Origin: Streptomyces sp. OfavH-34-F
GTDB taxonomy: Bacteria; Actinomycetota; Actinomycetes; Streptomycetales; Streptomycetaceae
Direction of reading: 5' to 3'
Assembly: GCF_022347745.1 (NCBI RefSeq)
Contig: NZ_JAKRGC010000001.1
Span: 62,001-126,000 of the forward strand
Length of the DNA stretch: 64,000 nucleotides
The notes beneath the pieces are model-generated. The model was not told where the DNA came from and did not search any database. It worked only from the letters and a program-made list of their open reading frames with translations. How positions within the stretch are numbered: position 1 is the first letter of the stretch; each line of letters starts with the position of its first letter. Below, one piece after another: positions 39,463 to 48,329 of the stretch. Position numbers and translations under genes: made by a program.

Positions 39463-40728
39463 CTAGGCGGGGGCGGGGGCGGGTTGCGGCAGGGGGCAGG
39501 TGAGCCGGCCGGTTCGGGCCAGCGCGCCGACCGCTGCCGCACACCCGACGCCGGTGCCCGTGAGTGCCGCCCACACCAGCCATGTGGAGTCGTGGGTGTG
39601 TGCGTAGTCCCACAGGGCGCCGCAGGCCAGATTGCCCAGAGTGATACCAAGGCCGGAGACGGTGTTGTAGAGGCCGTAGTGGGTGGCGACCAGTCGGTTG
39701 CCGGACAGGGCAACGACGGTGTCCATCTCAAAGGGGTAGACCACCGCGCTGCCCGCCGCCAGGACAGCGACGGCAACCACCAGTGCTGCCAGCACCGCGG
39801 CCTTGGACGAGCCGGGGATCAGGGCCAGGGGCAGGAAAGCCCCGCCCATCGCCGCGAGGCCGGCCGTCAGCGCCTGATGAGGGGTGAAGCGGCGCTTGGC
39901 CCAGCCGGTCAGCCTCAGCTGCCCGGCCACCGCGACCGCCGCGGAGACCACGAACAGAGCGCTGGTCGCCTTCGTGCCGTCAGCACCGAGCGCGGCGTCC
40001 GCGGCCAGCGGCAGCGCGAGGTAGACCTGGAAAGTCAGCACGTAGGAGCCGATCATCGCCGCCGAGAACAGCAGGAACGGCCGGTTGCCGACGACCGTGC
40101 GCCACTGCGCCCACACTCCGCTTCCCGCCTTCAGCGCATCGGCTCCATCTGTGCCGCTCCGGGCGGGCAAGTTTCGGGCCTGCAGGACACTCAGGGCCGC
40201 GAAAATCGCGGCTGCCACCGTGCACACCAGACGGAAGTCTGCGGCCAGCAGCGCCAGACCGACGAGCGGACCGAGCAGCATGCCGGCCTGGTAGTAGACG
40301 TTGAACGTCGCGAACGCGTCCACCCGGCGCTCGCCCGCCTCTGCAGCGAGGTAGGCACGCACGGCCGGGTTGAACAAGGCGCCGGCGAAGCCGGTGATCG
40401 CCGAGGCGGCGATCAGCGCGGGCACGGTGTTGACCCAGCCCAGCAGCGCGAAACCGCCCGTGCGCAGTAGACATCCGGCGAGGATGGGCGCTTTGTAGCC
40501 GAACCGGTCGGCGATGGTGCCGCCGATCAGGAAGAGGCCCTGCTGGGAGAGGTTGCGCGCCCCCAGGACCAGCCCGACCGTCCATGCAGCGAGTCCGAGG
40601 TCGCCGGACAGGTGGGCGGCCAGGTAGGGCATGAGCATGTAGAAGGCGAGGTTGATGGCGAACTGGTTCACCATCAGCAACCGGACCGCTGGGGTGAAGG
40701 AACGGGACTGGCGGATCAGGTTCCTCAT
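39463..40728 (-). CDS. MFS exporter
   Basis: This 421-residue protein has 12 predicted helices and the MFS loop motif '[17 protein letters not shown]' between helices 2 and 3, plus '[16 protein letters not shown]' in helix 5. This fits the drug/metabolite exporter group. Its ATG overlaps the stop of the PLP synthase gene (40,725-40,728), so the two are translationally coupled; export of that enzyme's amino-acid product is the natural reading. The product is not known. Confidence 0.8.
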   Translation of the reverse strand: MRNLIRQSRSFTPAVRLLMVNQFAINLAFYMLMPYLAAHLSGDLGLAAWTVGLVLGARNLSQQGLFLIGGTIADRFGYKAPILAGCLLRTGGFALLGWVNTVPALIAASAITGFAGALFNPAVRAYLAAEAGERRVDAFATFNVYYQAGMLLGPLVGLALLAADFRLVCTVAAAIFAALSVLQARNLPARSGTDGADALKAGSGVWAQWRTVVGNRPFLLFSAAMIGSYVLTFQVYLALPLAADAALGADGTKATSALFVVSAAVAVAGQLRLTGWAKRRFTPHQALTAGLAAMGGAFLPLALIPGSSKAAVLAALVVAVAVLAAGSAVVYPFEMDTVVALSGNRLVATHYGLYNTVSGLGITLGNLACGALWDYAHTHDSTWLVWAALTGTGVGCAAAVGALARTGRLTCPLPQPAPAPA

Positions 40729-41888
40729 CGGGTTACTCCCACCAGACCCGAGCCCGCCGGCTCTGTGCCGAGTGCGGGATGGGGCCGTTCGACAGTGCGG
40801 CAGCGGGCCCACCGGCTCACGACCGCATCGGCCGGGCGTTCGATCTCCAGCGGGTCTTCGGCCGGGGTGTGTCCGAGCAGCTGGTGGGTGCGGCACCAGT
40901 CGTCATCGAAGACGGTGCTGACGTAGCGGTGCGGGCCGTCGGGGAAGACGACCGCGATCCGGTCCTCTGCCGCACACGTACGGGCGATCCAGCGTGCGAC
41001 CAGGGCCACCGCCCCCACGCTCCACCCGCCCGTGGCGTACTGGGTGTTGGCCAGAGCGCGGGCGGCCCAGACGGCTTCGGGGGCGGCGACCCAGTGGACC
41101 TCGTCGAACAGCTCGTAGGCGACGTTGCCGGGATAGATCGATGAGCCGAGTCCACGCATCAGCCGGGTGCCGGCCGGCTGCCCGAAGATCGTCGATCCGC
41201 ACGTGTCGACGCCCACCACCCGCAGGGCGGGGAAGAAGCCGCGCAGCACGCGGCCGACGCCGGCGGAGTGGCCTCCGGTGCCGACCGAGACAACCAGCGT
41301 GTCGATGCGGCCGAGCTGGGCGACCAGTTCGTGCGCGAGCGGCTGGTAGGCGGCGACATTGTCGGGGTTGTTGTACTGGTCCGGACACCACGCGTCCGGG
41401 TACGCGGCGAGCAGCTCTCCGACGCGTTCACGGCGGGCCTGCTGCCAGCCTCCGGCAGGGTGCGGCTCACTGACGGTGTGGACCTCGGCGCCGTACGCGC
41501 GCAGCAGTCCGGCGACCTGGGGCTCCATGCCCGGGTCGGTGACGACCGAGACGGGATGGCCATAGGCGACGCCGGCCAGCGCGAGGCCCAGGCCGAGGGT
41601 TCCGGAAGTGGACTCAACGATCCGCGCTCCGGGCAGCAGCTGGCCGCGCTCCCGGGCAGCCTGCACCATGTACAGCGCGGCGCGGTCCTTGATACCGCCC
41701 GGGTTGTGGCCTTCCAGCTTGGCCCAGAAACCCCGGCCCGGCGTTGCGAACGGCTCACCCACCCACAGCACCGGGGTGCCGCCCACCAGCGCGGCAGGCG
41801 TGGTTGCCTGCCGCCCACCGGCGGCCAGCAACTGTGCGGGGGAAAAGGCGACGGAGTCGAGGACAGAGGACAGGTGGTTCATCATCAC
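40725..41888 (-). CDS. PLP-dependent cysteine synthase-family enzyme
   Basis: This protein of about 387 residues is a fold-type II PLP enzyme: '[18 protein letters not shown]' supplies the Schiff-base Lys, '[19 protein letters not shown]' the substrate loop and '[16 protein letters not shown]' the phosphate-binding loop. Relatives make cysteine, cystathionine or 2,3-diaminopropionate (SbnA-like). An extended C-terminal region of about 60 residues has '[13 protein letters not shown]'. The start is uncertain among three consecutive Met codons at 41,880-41,888. Pairing with an MFS exporter suggests a secreted amino-acid or metallophore precursor. Confidence 0.8.
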   Translation of the reverse strand: MMMNHLSSVLDSVAFSPAQLLAAGGRQATTPAALVGGTPVLWVGEPFATPGRGFWAKLEGHNPGGIKDRAALYMVQAARERGQLLPGARIVESTSGTLGLGLALAGVAYGHPVSVVTDPGMEPQVAGLLRAYGAEVHTVSEPHPAGGWQQARRERVGELLAAYPDAWCPDQYNNPDNVAAYQPLAHELVAQLGRIDTLVVSVGTGGHSAGVGRVLRGFFPALRVVGVDTCGSTIFGQPAGTRLMRGLGSSIYPGNVAYELFDEVHWVAAPEAVWAARALANTQYATGGWSVGAVALVARWIARTCAAEDRIAVVFPDGPHRYVSTVFDDDWCRTHQLLGHTPAEDPLEIERPADAVVSRWARCRTVERPHPALGTEPAGSGLVGVTR

Positions 41889-42028
41889 GGCTCTCCCACC
41901 ACCGAACCGGAGCCGTATGCCCGGGCGCAGCGGTGTGCAGGACGAAGTGACAGGCGACAGAACTCAGAGCCACTCCGGGCCCGGACAGGGTCGCGCCCTG
42001 CCACGAACAGCCGAAGCGGCGATACCTG

Positions 42029-42454
42029 TCAGTTCCGCCACACCTGCAACAACGCCTGTACTTCTCCCGCGCCGGAAGGCGGGACGCCGAGTACCGGTGG
42101 GCCCCGTCCCGGCGTGACCTCGAACCTCAGCCCCGGCGGCAGAGCCGCAGAGGACGGCAACGGGTTCTTCCCGCCCTCCGTATGACTCACGACCGACTCG
42201 CCCAGCCCCGTGCACACAGTGCATTGGTGGTGATGACCCGTGCATGGCGCGGAATGTGCCCGCGCCTGGTCGGGCGAATGAAGAACGGGAACCGGCACAG
42301 TCGCCACCGCCATTGCCGTATCCGCTCGTAGCGCATCGGTTGCCAGTGGCCCGTGCGCACAGCCCAGCAGATGAAACAGCACCATCAGCACGAGCCCCAC
42401 CCACCCGAGCGGGCGGCAGACCCCGCGCGCTGGTAGCTCCACACCGATCATCAC
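42029..42454 (-). CDS. Small exported Cys/His protein near copper genes
   Basis: This 141-residue protein has a membrane helix (GWVGLVLMVLFHLLGCAHG, which may be a lipobox-type signal) followed by 'CTGHHHQCTVCTG', a cluster of Cys and His suited to metal binding. The C-terminus ends 'GEVQALLQVWRN'. It has the size and layout of DUF6153-type proteins but not their final PPDLS motif. A DUF305 remnant lies upstream on the same strand, echoing the DUF6153-DUF305 pair at 47,054-48,208. Confidence 0.55.
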   Translation of the reverse strand: MMIGVELPARGVCRPLGWVGLVLMVLFHLLGCAHGPLATDALRADTAMAVATVPVPVLHSPDQARAHSAPCTGHHHQCTVCTGLGESVVSHTEGGKNPLPSSAALPPGLRFEVTPGRGPPVLGVPPSGAGEVQALLQVWRN

Positions 42455-42478
42455 TAGCTCACTGTAGTCAGAGAGCTA
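42455..42478. promoter_or_regulatory. Inverted repeat TAGCTC-N12-GAGCTA
   Basis: Six-base inverted arms at 42,455-42,460 and 42,473-42,478 flank CTGTAG-containing sequence immediately upstream of the 42,454 gene. It is unusually AT-rich for the region, so it could be a repressor site, for example for the BlaI-type protein at 42,865. Confidence 0.35.
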
Positions 42479-42500
42479 CGTAAAGTTCTCGTCAGTGTCG

Positions 42501-42800
42501 TCAGCGCCCCCTCGCCCCCGTATGGCCTGCCGGAGCATCCAGCCCCCTGGGAGGACGGCTCGTCTTCGCCGCCGCCCCCGCGTCAGCCTCAACCCGCGCC
42601 CCCGGTCCGCTGTAACCCGCAGTCACCGAGATGACCGATTTGGCCGGGGTCGACGCCGCCCGTTTCGCACCCCGAACGTTCAGCCGGCCGGACATGATGG
42701 TGATCTCCGAGTCTTGAACCTTCTCGACCCTCGCGGCGAGGTCCTTGACAGCCTGGGCCTTCGCCGCAGTCCGCCTTGGAACCTCAGCCCTCGCCGAAGG
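42501..42800 (-). pseudogene. DUF305 remnant
   Basis: The minus strand from about 42,800 reads 'KAQAVKDLAARVEKVQDSEI' followed by TIMSGRL, closely matching the middle of DUF305 proteins (compare 'VKTLAEDIKKAQDPEIQTLS' in the intact gene at 47,579). The N-terminal HH pair and the C-terminal HHxGA repeat are lost, and the sequence decays into Pro/Gly-rich reading before the stop at 42,501. It is a dead copy of a copper-associated gene lying in the gap before blaI. Confidence 0.5.
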
Positions 42801-42864
42801 GGCAGCCCTTGCGTGCCTCTACGATGACGTGAGCGGATGCGGTGGATAAAGAGAGGTGCGGGCC

Positions 42865-43233
42865 ATGCGGCGGCTGGGGGATCTCGAGGCCGAGATCATG
42901 GACTGCTTGTGGACATGGGGCAGACCAGCCACGGTCCGCGACGTCGTCGATGAGATCAACATCCGTCGTCCTGCGGCGTACACCACGGTCATGACGGTAG
43001 CCACGATCCTGTTCAACAAAGGGTGGCTGACCCGGAAGAAGCAGGGTCAGGCATGGCTCTACACGCCGGTGCGCAGCCGCGAGGCGTATGCGGCGGCCTT
43101 GATGGAGGACGCACTCGGCATCAGTGAGGACCGCCCGGCGGCTCTCGCTCACTTCATCGAGCAGATGAATGAGGACGAGGTCGCCGCGCTGCGCGAGGCA
43201 CTGCGAGCCGCAGGACGGCGTCCGGCGTCGTGA
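42865..43233 (+). CDS. BlaI/MecI/CopY-family repressor (second)
   Basis: This 122-residue winged-helix protein has 'LGDLEAEIMDCLWTWGRPAT', 'RRPAAYTTVMTVATILFNKG' as the recognition helix and a wing 'LTRKKQGQAWLYTPV'. The ATG at 42,865 is preferred because GAGAGG is 9 bp upstream; GTG 42,856 lies inside that site. Its stop overlaps the M56 gene GTG (43,230-43,233). It is only distantly like the blaI product at 20,793. Confidence 0.9.
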   Translation: MRRLGDLEAEIMDCLWTWGRPATVRDVVDEINIRRPAAYTTVMTVATILFNKGWLTRKKQGQAWLYTPVRSREAYAAALMEDALGISEDRPAALAHFIEQMNEDEVAALREALRAAGRRPAS

Positions 43234-44111
43234 ACACGGCTCCCGCTCTGCTGGGGTATGCAGCCGCCGTCGCAACGATCGTGCCGCCGGTCATGGCCCG
43301 GGCCCGCTGGCCGTACCGGTCACCGCGGCTGGCCGCGGCTCTGTGGTCAGCTCTGGCCGTGTCGTTTTCCTTGTGCCTTGCGCTGGCCGTCGTCCATGTG
43401 CTCACTCCCGACGCGCACGTCGGTTTGCTCTATTCCTGTCAGGTCGCGTTCGGAATCAGCCCCGGTGAGGGGGCAGTGGCCAGGTGGGGCATCACCACGC
43501 TGGCTGTCGTGGCCGGCGCCCACCTCGGGGTCTTCGCGTTTCACGCGCTGCGGGCCCGTGGTGCGCGCAACCGCCACCGCACTGTGCTGGACATGATCGG
43601 GCGCCGTACGCCCGCCCTGCGGGCCACCGTGATCGAGCACCCGGCGACGGCCGCCTACTGCCTGCCCGGGCGTCATCCTCGGATCGTCGTCAGCCGTGGT
43701 GCTGTCGACCGCCTGAGCGATGCCGAACTCGGAGCTGTCGTCGAGCACGAACACGCGCACATCGCCGGCCGTCACCATCTGATGCTGGCGGCTGTCCACG
43801 GCTTCGCCACCGTTTTCGGCCCGCTACCACTCGCCCGCCATCTGCTGCGCCAGATTCCATTGCTGTTGGAGATGGCCGCCGACGACCGGGCCCTGCGCCA
43901 CTACCCGCACGGCGTACTTGCCGCCGCGCTGGTCGAGATGGCCTCCGGGCAGCCGGCTCCGCGTGGGGCTCTGTCCGCCGCGGGCCCCACGGCGGTGGTA
44001 CGCCTGCAGCGCATCATCAGACCTGGGCCCGCCGCACATCCTGCCGCGAGGTGGGTGACTCTGGCGGCGTCTGCGCTTCTGCCGGTGCTTCCGCTGGCTC
44101 TTGCCTGCTGA
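43230..44111 (+). CDS. M56-family membrane metallopeptidase (second)
   Basis: This 293-residue protein has N-terminal helices and the zinc motif 'VVEHEHAHIAGRHHLM' (HExxH, about residues 172-176), with membrane segments at both ends and no extracellular sensor domain. It is coupled by a GTGA overlap to the BlaI-type repressor it probably cleaves. It converges on the NlpC/P60 gene ending at 44,140. Confidence 0.85.
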   Translation: MNTAPALLGYAAAVATIVPPVMARARWPYRSPRLAAALWSALAVSFSLCLALAVVHVLTPDAHVGLLYSCQVAFGISPGEGAVARWGITTLAVVAGAHLGVFAFHALRARGARNRHRTVLDMIGRRTPALRATVIEHPATAAYCLPGRHPRIVVSRGAVDRLSDAELGAVVEHEHAHIAGRHHLMLAAVHGFATVFGPLPLARHLLRQIPLLLEMAADDRALRHYPHGVLAAALVEMASGQPAPRGALSAAGPTAVVRLQRIIRPGPAAHPAARWVTLAASALLPVLPLALAC

Positions 44112-44139
44112 CGTATACCGAACAGCCGGCCGCACCGGC

Positions 44140-45177
44140 TCACATCCGGACGCCCCACATGAACGGCATGCCGCTGCGGGCGATGGACTCATAGCGCACC
44201 TGAGCGCCAGGCTTCGGGGCATGCAGGATCTGGCCGTTGCCGGCGTAGAAACCGACGTGGCTCAAGTCGGTGCGCATGATGATCAGGTCGCCGGGCTGGA
44301 GTGCGCTGAGGGAGTTGATCCGGGTGCCCACATTGGCCTGGGCCTGCGAGGTCCGGGGGAGGGACACGCCGGCCTGCTGGAACGCCCACGAGGTCAGCCC
44401 GGAACAGTCGAAGGACGAGGGGCCAGTCGCACCCCAGACGTATGGCAGGCCGACACGGGACTTGGCCGCGCTGAGAGCGGCGGCCGCTCGCCCGGAGGCG
44501 CTGGCCTCGTTCCCCAGGTCGACCCGCTCGCTGGACCGGTTGGCGCGCTCCTCTTCCGCCGCACGCTGACTGCGCTCCTGCGCGGTCATGGTATTGAGCA
44601 GCCGCTGGGCCTTCGCCAGCTTGGACTGAATCTTCTTCTTATGCGCGGCCGCCAGACTGCGGGACTCCTGCAAGTCCTGCAGTTTCCCGGCCGCCTGGGT
44701 GCGCTGCTGCGTCAAGGCGCGCTTCTGGGACAGGAACGTCTGCAAAGTCTGCGACTGACGGGCGGAGAGCAGGTCCAGCCCCGCGGCCCTGTCCAGAAAG
44801 GAGTCGGGGTCGGTAGACAGCAGCAGCTGCACGGAAGGGTCAAGGCCCCCGCTGCGGTACTGCGCGGAGGCCACCGAACCGAGCTGGGCCCGCAGGGTGT
44901 TGAGGTCACCCTGTTTGCGTGCGGCGGCCTCCTGCAGGTCGGCTACCTGCTTCTTCAGCTTGTCCGCGCTCTCTTTGGCCCCGTTGTACTTCTCCGTCGC
45001 CTGGGTCGCCTCCTCGTACAGGCGGTCGACCTGCGCCTGGACGCCCTTCTTGCCGGGGTCGGGTAGCGGGTCGGCGGTGGCAGACTGCGTCGATATCGCC
45101 ACCGCGGCAGCGGTGGCAGCAGTGAGCACAGTGGCGTAGGCGGCATTCGACTGCTTGGGACGACGGTGGGACGCCAC
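44140..45177 (-). CDS. Secreted NlpC/P60 peptidoglycan endopeptidase with coiled coil
   Basis: This 345-residue protein from GTG 45,177 (AAGGAG 9 bp upstream) has a signal peptide (TVLTAATAAAVAISTQSATA), a long coiled coil (about residues 45-210) with repeated Lys/Glu/Gln, and a C-terminal NlpC/P60 domain. The catalytic triad is the Cys of 'PSSFDCSGLTSWAF', the His of 'DLSHVGFYAG' and the His of 'ILHAP'. This layout matches RipA-type D,L-endopeptidases that cut peptide stems in septal peptidoglycan. An ACTAAG-CAG-CTTAGT dyad lies upstream. Confidence 0.9.
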   Translation of the reverse strand: MASHRRPKQSNAAYATVLTAATAAAVAISTQSATADPLPDPGKKGVQAQVDRLYEEATQATEKYNGAKESADKLKKQVADLQEAAARKQGDLNTLRAQLGSVASAQYRSGGLDPSVQLLLSTDPDSFLDRAAGLDLLSARQSQTLQTFLSQKRALTQQRTQAAGKLQDLQESRSLAAAHKKKIQSKLAKAQRLLNTMTAQERSQRAAEEERANRSSERVDLGNEASASGRAAAALSAAKSRVGLPYVWGATGPSSFDCSGLTSWAFQQAGVSLPRTSQAQANVGTRINSLSALQPGDLIIMRTDLSHVGFYAGNGQILHAPKPGAQVRYESIARSGMPFMWGVRM

Positions 45178-45312
45178 TGAGGCAAGCTCCTTCTCCTCGG
45201 CCGCCGCACCCCGGACGCACACGGTCCGGATTCGCGCAGGCAGCGCGATGCGACAGATCCTCGCTGCCGCCCCCGGCGGGCGGTCGAACAGGCGAAGACT
45301 CGACGCCCGCAT

Positions 45313-45327
45313 ACTAAGCAGCTTAGT
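45313..45327. promoter_or_regulatory. Dyad ACTAAG-CAG-CTTAGT upstream of the NlpC/P60 gene
   Basis: Perfect six-base arms around a 3-bp centre, 136 bp upstream of the endopeptidase start. It is AT-rich against a GC-rich background. It could be a target of the neighbouring BlaI-type repressor, but this is untested. Confidence 0.4.
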
Positions 45328-45429
45328 GACCTCGTTCCAAGAGCAGTGGCCCTCGAGCCCCTTGACATGGCCCGCCGCGAGCCCACCGAGGACGGTGCGT
45401 GTCCCACGGGATCCGGGCCTCGGCCCCTG

Positions 45430-46011
45430 TCAGACGAGAGCCGCGATGACGCGGTCCATCTGATAGGTCACTTCGGGAGCGCCCGGCCAGCTGGTCATCA
45501 GCAGATGGTGGGCGGTGGCGACCAGGGCGAGGGCGCAGGCTTCGACGTCTGCGGTGGCGGTTACCCGGCCCAAGTGCCGTTCGGCCGCCAGATAGGAGGC
45601 GATCGATGTCTGGATGGTGGTGAAACCAGGCGCGCCGGCGGCCAGTGCCTCGCGGAAGAGAGTGGCCGCGCCGGGGCGGGTAAGGGCCAGGCCGGCCATC
45701 GCCGGACCGGCCGAGGTGAGCAGCGCCCTCGCCACACAAGAGAGGTTTTCCGCGACCGCACCCTGCCCCGCCCGATCCGGCAGGCCGGCGGCCAGTGCGG
45801 CTGTGCCGGCGAGACGGTCCAGCACGAGTTCGGCGACGAACTCGTCCAGCCCGCCCGCGAAGTGCGCGTGCAGCAGGCCCTTCGAGCAGCCGGCCTCAGT
45901 CGTGACGGCCCTGCTGGTCAGGCCGCCGGGTCCGTCATGTGCGACGACACGTTCGGCGGCGGCGAAAAGCAGTTCGCGGACATCGGGGACAGCCACTCCA
46001 CGAGGGGACAT
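45430..46011 (-). CDS. TetR-family regulator
   Basis: This is a 193-residue protein from ATG 46,011 (GAAGG upstream). The N-terminal HTH is 'AAAERVVAHDGPGGLTSRAV', then 'EAGCSKGLLHAHFAGGLDEF', the TetR recognition helix and following Tyr/His-Phe segment. The C-terminal ligand domain is helical. It is divergent from a methyltransferase gene; two GGGC-N4-GCCC dyads between them are its probable operators. Confidence 0.85.
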   Translation of the reverse strand: MSPRGVAVPDVRELLFAAAERVVAHDGPGGLTSRAVTTEAGCSKGLLHAHFAGGLDEFVAELVLDRLAGTAALAAGLPDRAGQGAVAENLSCVARALLTSAGPAMAGLALTRPGAATLFREALAAGAPGFTTIQTSIASYLAAERHLGRVTATADVEACALALVATAHHLLMTSWPGAPEVTYQMDRVIAALV

Positions 46012-46060
46012 CAAACACCTTCCGACAGACGGGCGGGTACGGGTTCGGGTACGGGTAGAC

Positions 46061-46099
46061 AGTATGGGCAAGCGCCCATACTGTTTGGGCGTACGCCCA
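46061..46099. promoter_or_regulatory. Tandem TetR-type operators
   Basis: AGTATGGGC-AAGC-GCCCATACT (46,061-46,082) and TGGGCGTACGCCCA (46,086-46,099) share the form TGGGC-N4-GCCCA. Their centres are 21 bp apart, two helical turns, so two dimers would sit on the same face. They separate the tetR and methyltransferase starts. Confidence 0.75.
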
Positions 46100-46120
46100 T
46101 TCTAGGTCGGGAGACCCGTC

Positions 46121-46966
46121 ATGCGGCAGAGCGTCAACATCCAGCAGCAGCAAGCATGGAACGGCTACGAGGGTGAGCACTGGGCCCGCAACCAAGAGCG
46201 ATGGGATGCCGTCAACGAAGGCTTCAACGCGCACTTGCTCGACGCCGCCGCGATCCTGCCCGCCGACGCGGTCCTGGACATCGGCTGCGGGGCGGGAGCC
46301 ACCACTCGCCTCGGCGCCCGCCGGGCCGCCGAGGGGCGGGTCACGGGCGTCGACCTGTCGGGGCCCATGCTGGACCGCGCCCGCGCCACCACGCGCGCCG
46401 AGCACCTCGACAACGTGACGTTCGAGCAGGGCGACGCCCAGGTACACCCACTGGCAGGGCGGGACTTCGACGTGGCGATCAGCCGCTACGGCGTCATGTT
46501 CTTCGCCGACCCCGTGGCAGCCTTCACCAATATCGGCGGCGGTCTGCGTCCCGGGGGCCGGATGGCGTTCATCTGCGCGGCCGGCGCCGAAGGCAACGAG
46601 TGGCTCGAAGCGCTCGCCTCGCTGCGGGACTGCCTGCCGGTCGGCGGCTTCGGGGCAACCGGCAGGCCAGGCATGTTCTCGCTCGCCGATCCCACCCGGG
46701 TGGAGGAAGTGCTCAAGGCTGCTGCGTTCACACGCTTCCGGATACGGCCCGTAGAAGCGCACGGCAGGTGGGGACAGGGCGCCGGGGACGCCGCGGACTT
46801 CCTGCTCGGCTCAGGTCCCGGCCGCAACCTGCTGCAGCAGGTGGACACCGAGACCGGAGACCGGGCACGGCGCCGACTCACCGAAACGCTCCGCCCCTAC
46901 GAAGACGCCCAGGGCGTGGTCCGGATGCGCAGTTCGGCGTGGCTGGTCACCGCCGAACGGCCGTAA
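46121..46966 (+). CDS. Class I SAM-dependent methyltransferase (second)
   Basis: This 281-residue enzyme has motif I 'VLDIGCGAGATTRLGARRAA', 'VTGVDLSGPMLDRARA' and 'FDVAISRYGVMFFADPVAAF', typical of UbiE/type-11 small-molecule methyltransferases. The start ATG 46,121 has GGGAG upstream and lies 22 bp from the second TetR-type operator. Expression is therefore probably repressed by the divergent TetR protein; the inducer and substrate are unknown. Confidence 0.85.
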   Translation: MRQSVNIQQQQAWNGYEGEHWARNQERWDAVNEGFNAHLLDAAAILPADAVLDIGCGAGATTRLGARRAAEGRVTGVDLSGPMLDRARATTRAEHLDNVTFEQGDAQVHPLAGRDFDVAISRYGVMFFADPVAAFTNIGGGLRPGGRMAFICAAGAEGNEWLEALASLRDCLPVGGFGATGRPGMFSLADPTRVEEVLKAAAFTRFRIRPVEAHGRWGQGAGDAADFLLGSGPGRNLLQQVDTETGDRARRRLTETLRPYEDAQGVVRMRSSAWLVTAERP

Positions 46967-47053
46967 CGGAACCGCGGTGATCGCACCGGCTTACGAGTGC
47001 CGAAGCGTGGCGCAGGCCACGTCACAGGCATTGAGGCCCGGGGGGCCCGTACG

Positions 47054-47461
47054 ATGGCCCGCATGACCAGCAGTACGCATCATCCGAGCCACCGCCCTGC
47101 CGGGCGGTGGCTTGTGCTGCTGGTGATGACAGTCCTGGCCGGCGTACTGGGCATGCACGCTCTGGCTCCTGGCGGAGTACCCGCAGAGCACGCGGAGGCC
47201 CGGCACGACACGGTCCGGACGGTGGAGGCTCCGCATTCGGGTGACGGCTGCTCGCACGCGCACCACGAACCGGGTCACCTCAACCACGCCGACGGGACAT
47301 GTTCCGCAACCGGCGTCGGCTCCCCCTACGCTCCGCCCGCGCTGACCGCCGCCGTAGTCGACGCACCCTCCGCGTCCCCGCTCTCGGAGAGCGCGCCGGC
47401 GTCGGCCCAGGCCAGCCGGGCCCCGCCGGACCTGTCTCAACTGCAACTCCTGCGGATTTAG
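47054..47461 (+). CDS. DUF6153-family small exported protein
   Basis: About 135 residues: N-terminal helix 'GRWLVLLVMTVLAGVLGMHA', a His/Cys-rich middle ('DGCSHAHHEPGHLNHADGTC') and the family ending 'RAPPDLSQLQLLRI'. ATG 47,054 or 47,063. It precedes the DUF305 lipoprotein gene by 117 bp on the same strand, a recurring pair in Streptomyces copper loci. Molecular function is unknown; extracytoplasmic metal binding is inferred from the His/Cys cluster. Confidence 0.75.
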   Translation: MARMTSSTHHPSHRPAGRWLVLLVMTVLAGVLGMHALAPGGVPAEHAEARHDTVRTVEAPHSGDGCSHAHHEPGHLNHADGTCSATGVGSPYAPPALTAAVVDAPSASPLSESAPASAQASRAPPDLSQLQLLRI

Positions 47462-47578
47462 AGCGCCTTGCACGGCACCACCTTGCCCCGGCACTGCCGG
47501 GAAGTTGCGCCGCGCTTCGGCAGACCTCATTTCCGTGAATTCAGCGCGCCCCGCCGCGCTCGAAGGAGTTGCACCACC

Positions 47579-48208
47579 ATGACCAGCAAGCGATCCCTCG
47601 TCCGCCGTACCGTTGCCGTGGCCACCGCAGGCGCGGCCGCTGTCGTCCTCGCCGCCTGCGGCAGCAGTGACGACAGCACCACCTCCGGACACGACGGCCA
47701 CACCACGAAGTCGCCGTCCGCCTCAGCGTCGGCTTCCCAAGGACAGCACAACGCCGCGGACGTGATGTTCGCCCAGGGCATGATCCCGCACCACCGCCAA
47801 GCGGTGGAGATGGCCGATCTGGCATCCACCCGCGCCCAGGGGGCACAGGTCAAAACGCTTGCCGAAGACATCAAGAAGGCCCAGGACCCGGAGATCCAGA
47901 CGTTGTCTGGATGGCTCACCTCCTGGGGCGAGGACGTGCCCGCCGAGGACGCCATGGACCACTCCATGCACGAGTCGGGCGGGATGATGACCGCCGAAGA
48001 GATGGACAAGCTGGAGAAGTCCTCGGGCAAGGCGTTCGACACAGCCTTCCTGGAAATGATGATCAAGCACCACGAGGGTGCGGTGGCCATGGCCAAGAGC
48101 GAGCAGACCGACGGCGTCTACGGGCCTGCCAAGAAGATGGCCGATGCCATCGTCACCTCGCAGAGCGCGGAAATCACCCAGATGAACACCCTGCTCGGCA
48201 AGAACTGA
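47579..48208 (+). CDS. DUF305 lipoprotein
   Basis: This 209-residue protein starts at ATG 47,579 (GAAGGAG upstream), with lipobox 'AAVVLAACGSS'. The two halves each carry the DUF305 pattern of paired His and Met: 'FAQGMIPHHRQAVEMADLA' and 'FLEMMIKHHEGAVAMAKSE', which form a four-helix ferritin-like fold. A Met/His insert (MDHSMHESGGMM) separates them. DUF305 proteins are implicated in copper and other metal handling at the cell surface. A strong hairpin follows the stop. Confidence 0.85.
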   Translation: MTSKRSLVRRTVAVATAGAAAVVLAACGSSDDSTTSGHDGHTTKSPSASASASQGQHNAADVMFAQGMIPHHRQAVEMADLASTRAQGAQVKTLAEDIKKAQDPEIQTLSGWLTSWGEDVPAEDAMDHSMHESGGMMTAEEMDKLEKSSGKAFDTAFLEMMIKHHEGAVAMAKSEQTDGVYGPAKKMADAIVTSQSAEITQMNTLLGKN

Positions 48209-48214
48209 CCCGAA

Positions 48215-48252
48215 CACCGGTGTGGGGCGTACATGCACGCCCCACACCGGTG
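48215..48252 (+). terminator. Strong hairpin after the DUF305 gene
   Basis: CACCGGTGTGGGGCGT (48,215-48,230) pairs perfectly with ACGCCCCACACCGGTG (48,237-48,252) around a 6-base loop, a 16-bp stem 6 bp past the stop. Confidence 0.85.
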
Positions 48253-48329
48253 CGCCGACTCCTCCCCGACATGCCTTGGCCCGACGCCATGACTCCTGCC
48301 GGCAAATTCCGGCACGCTGGCTGGGCGGC

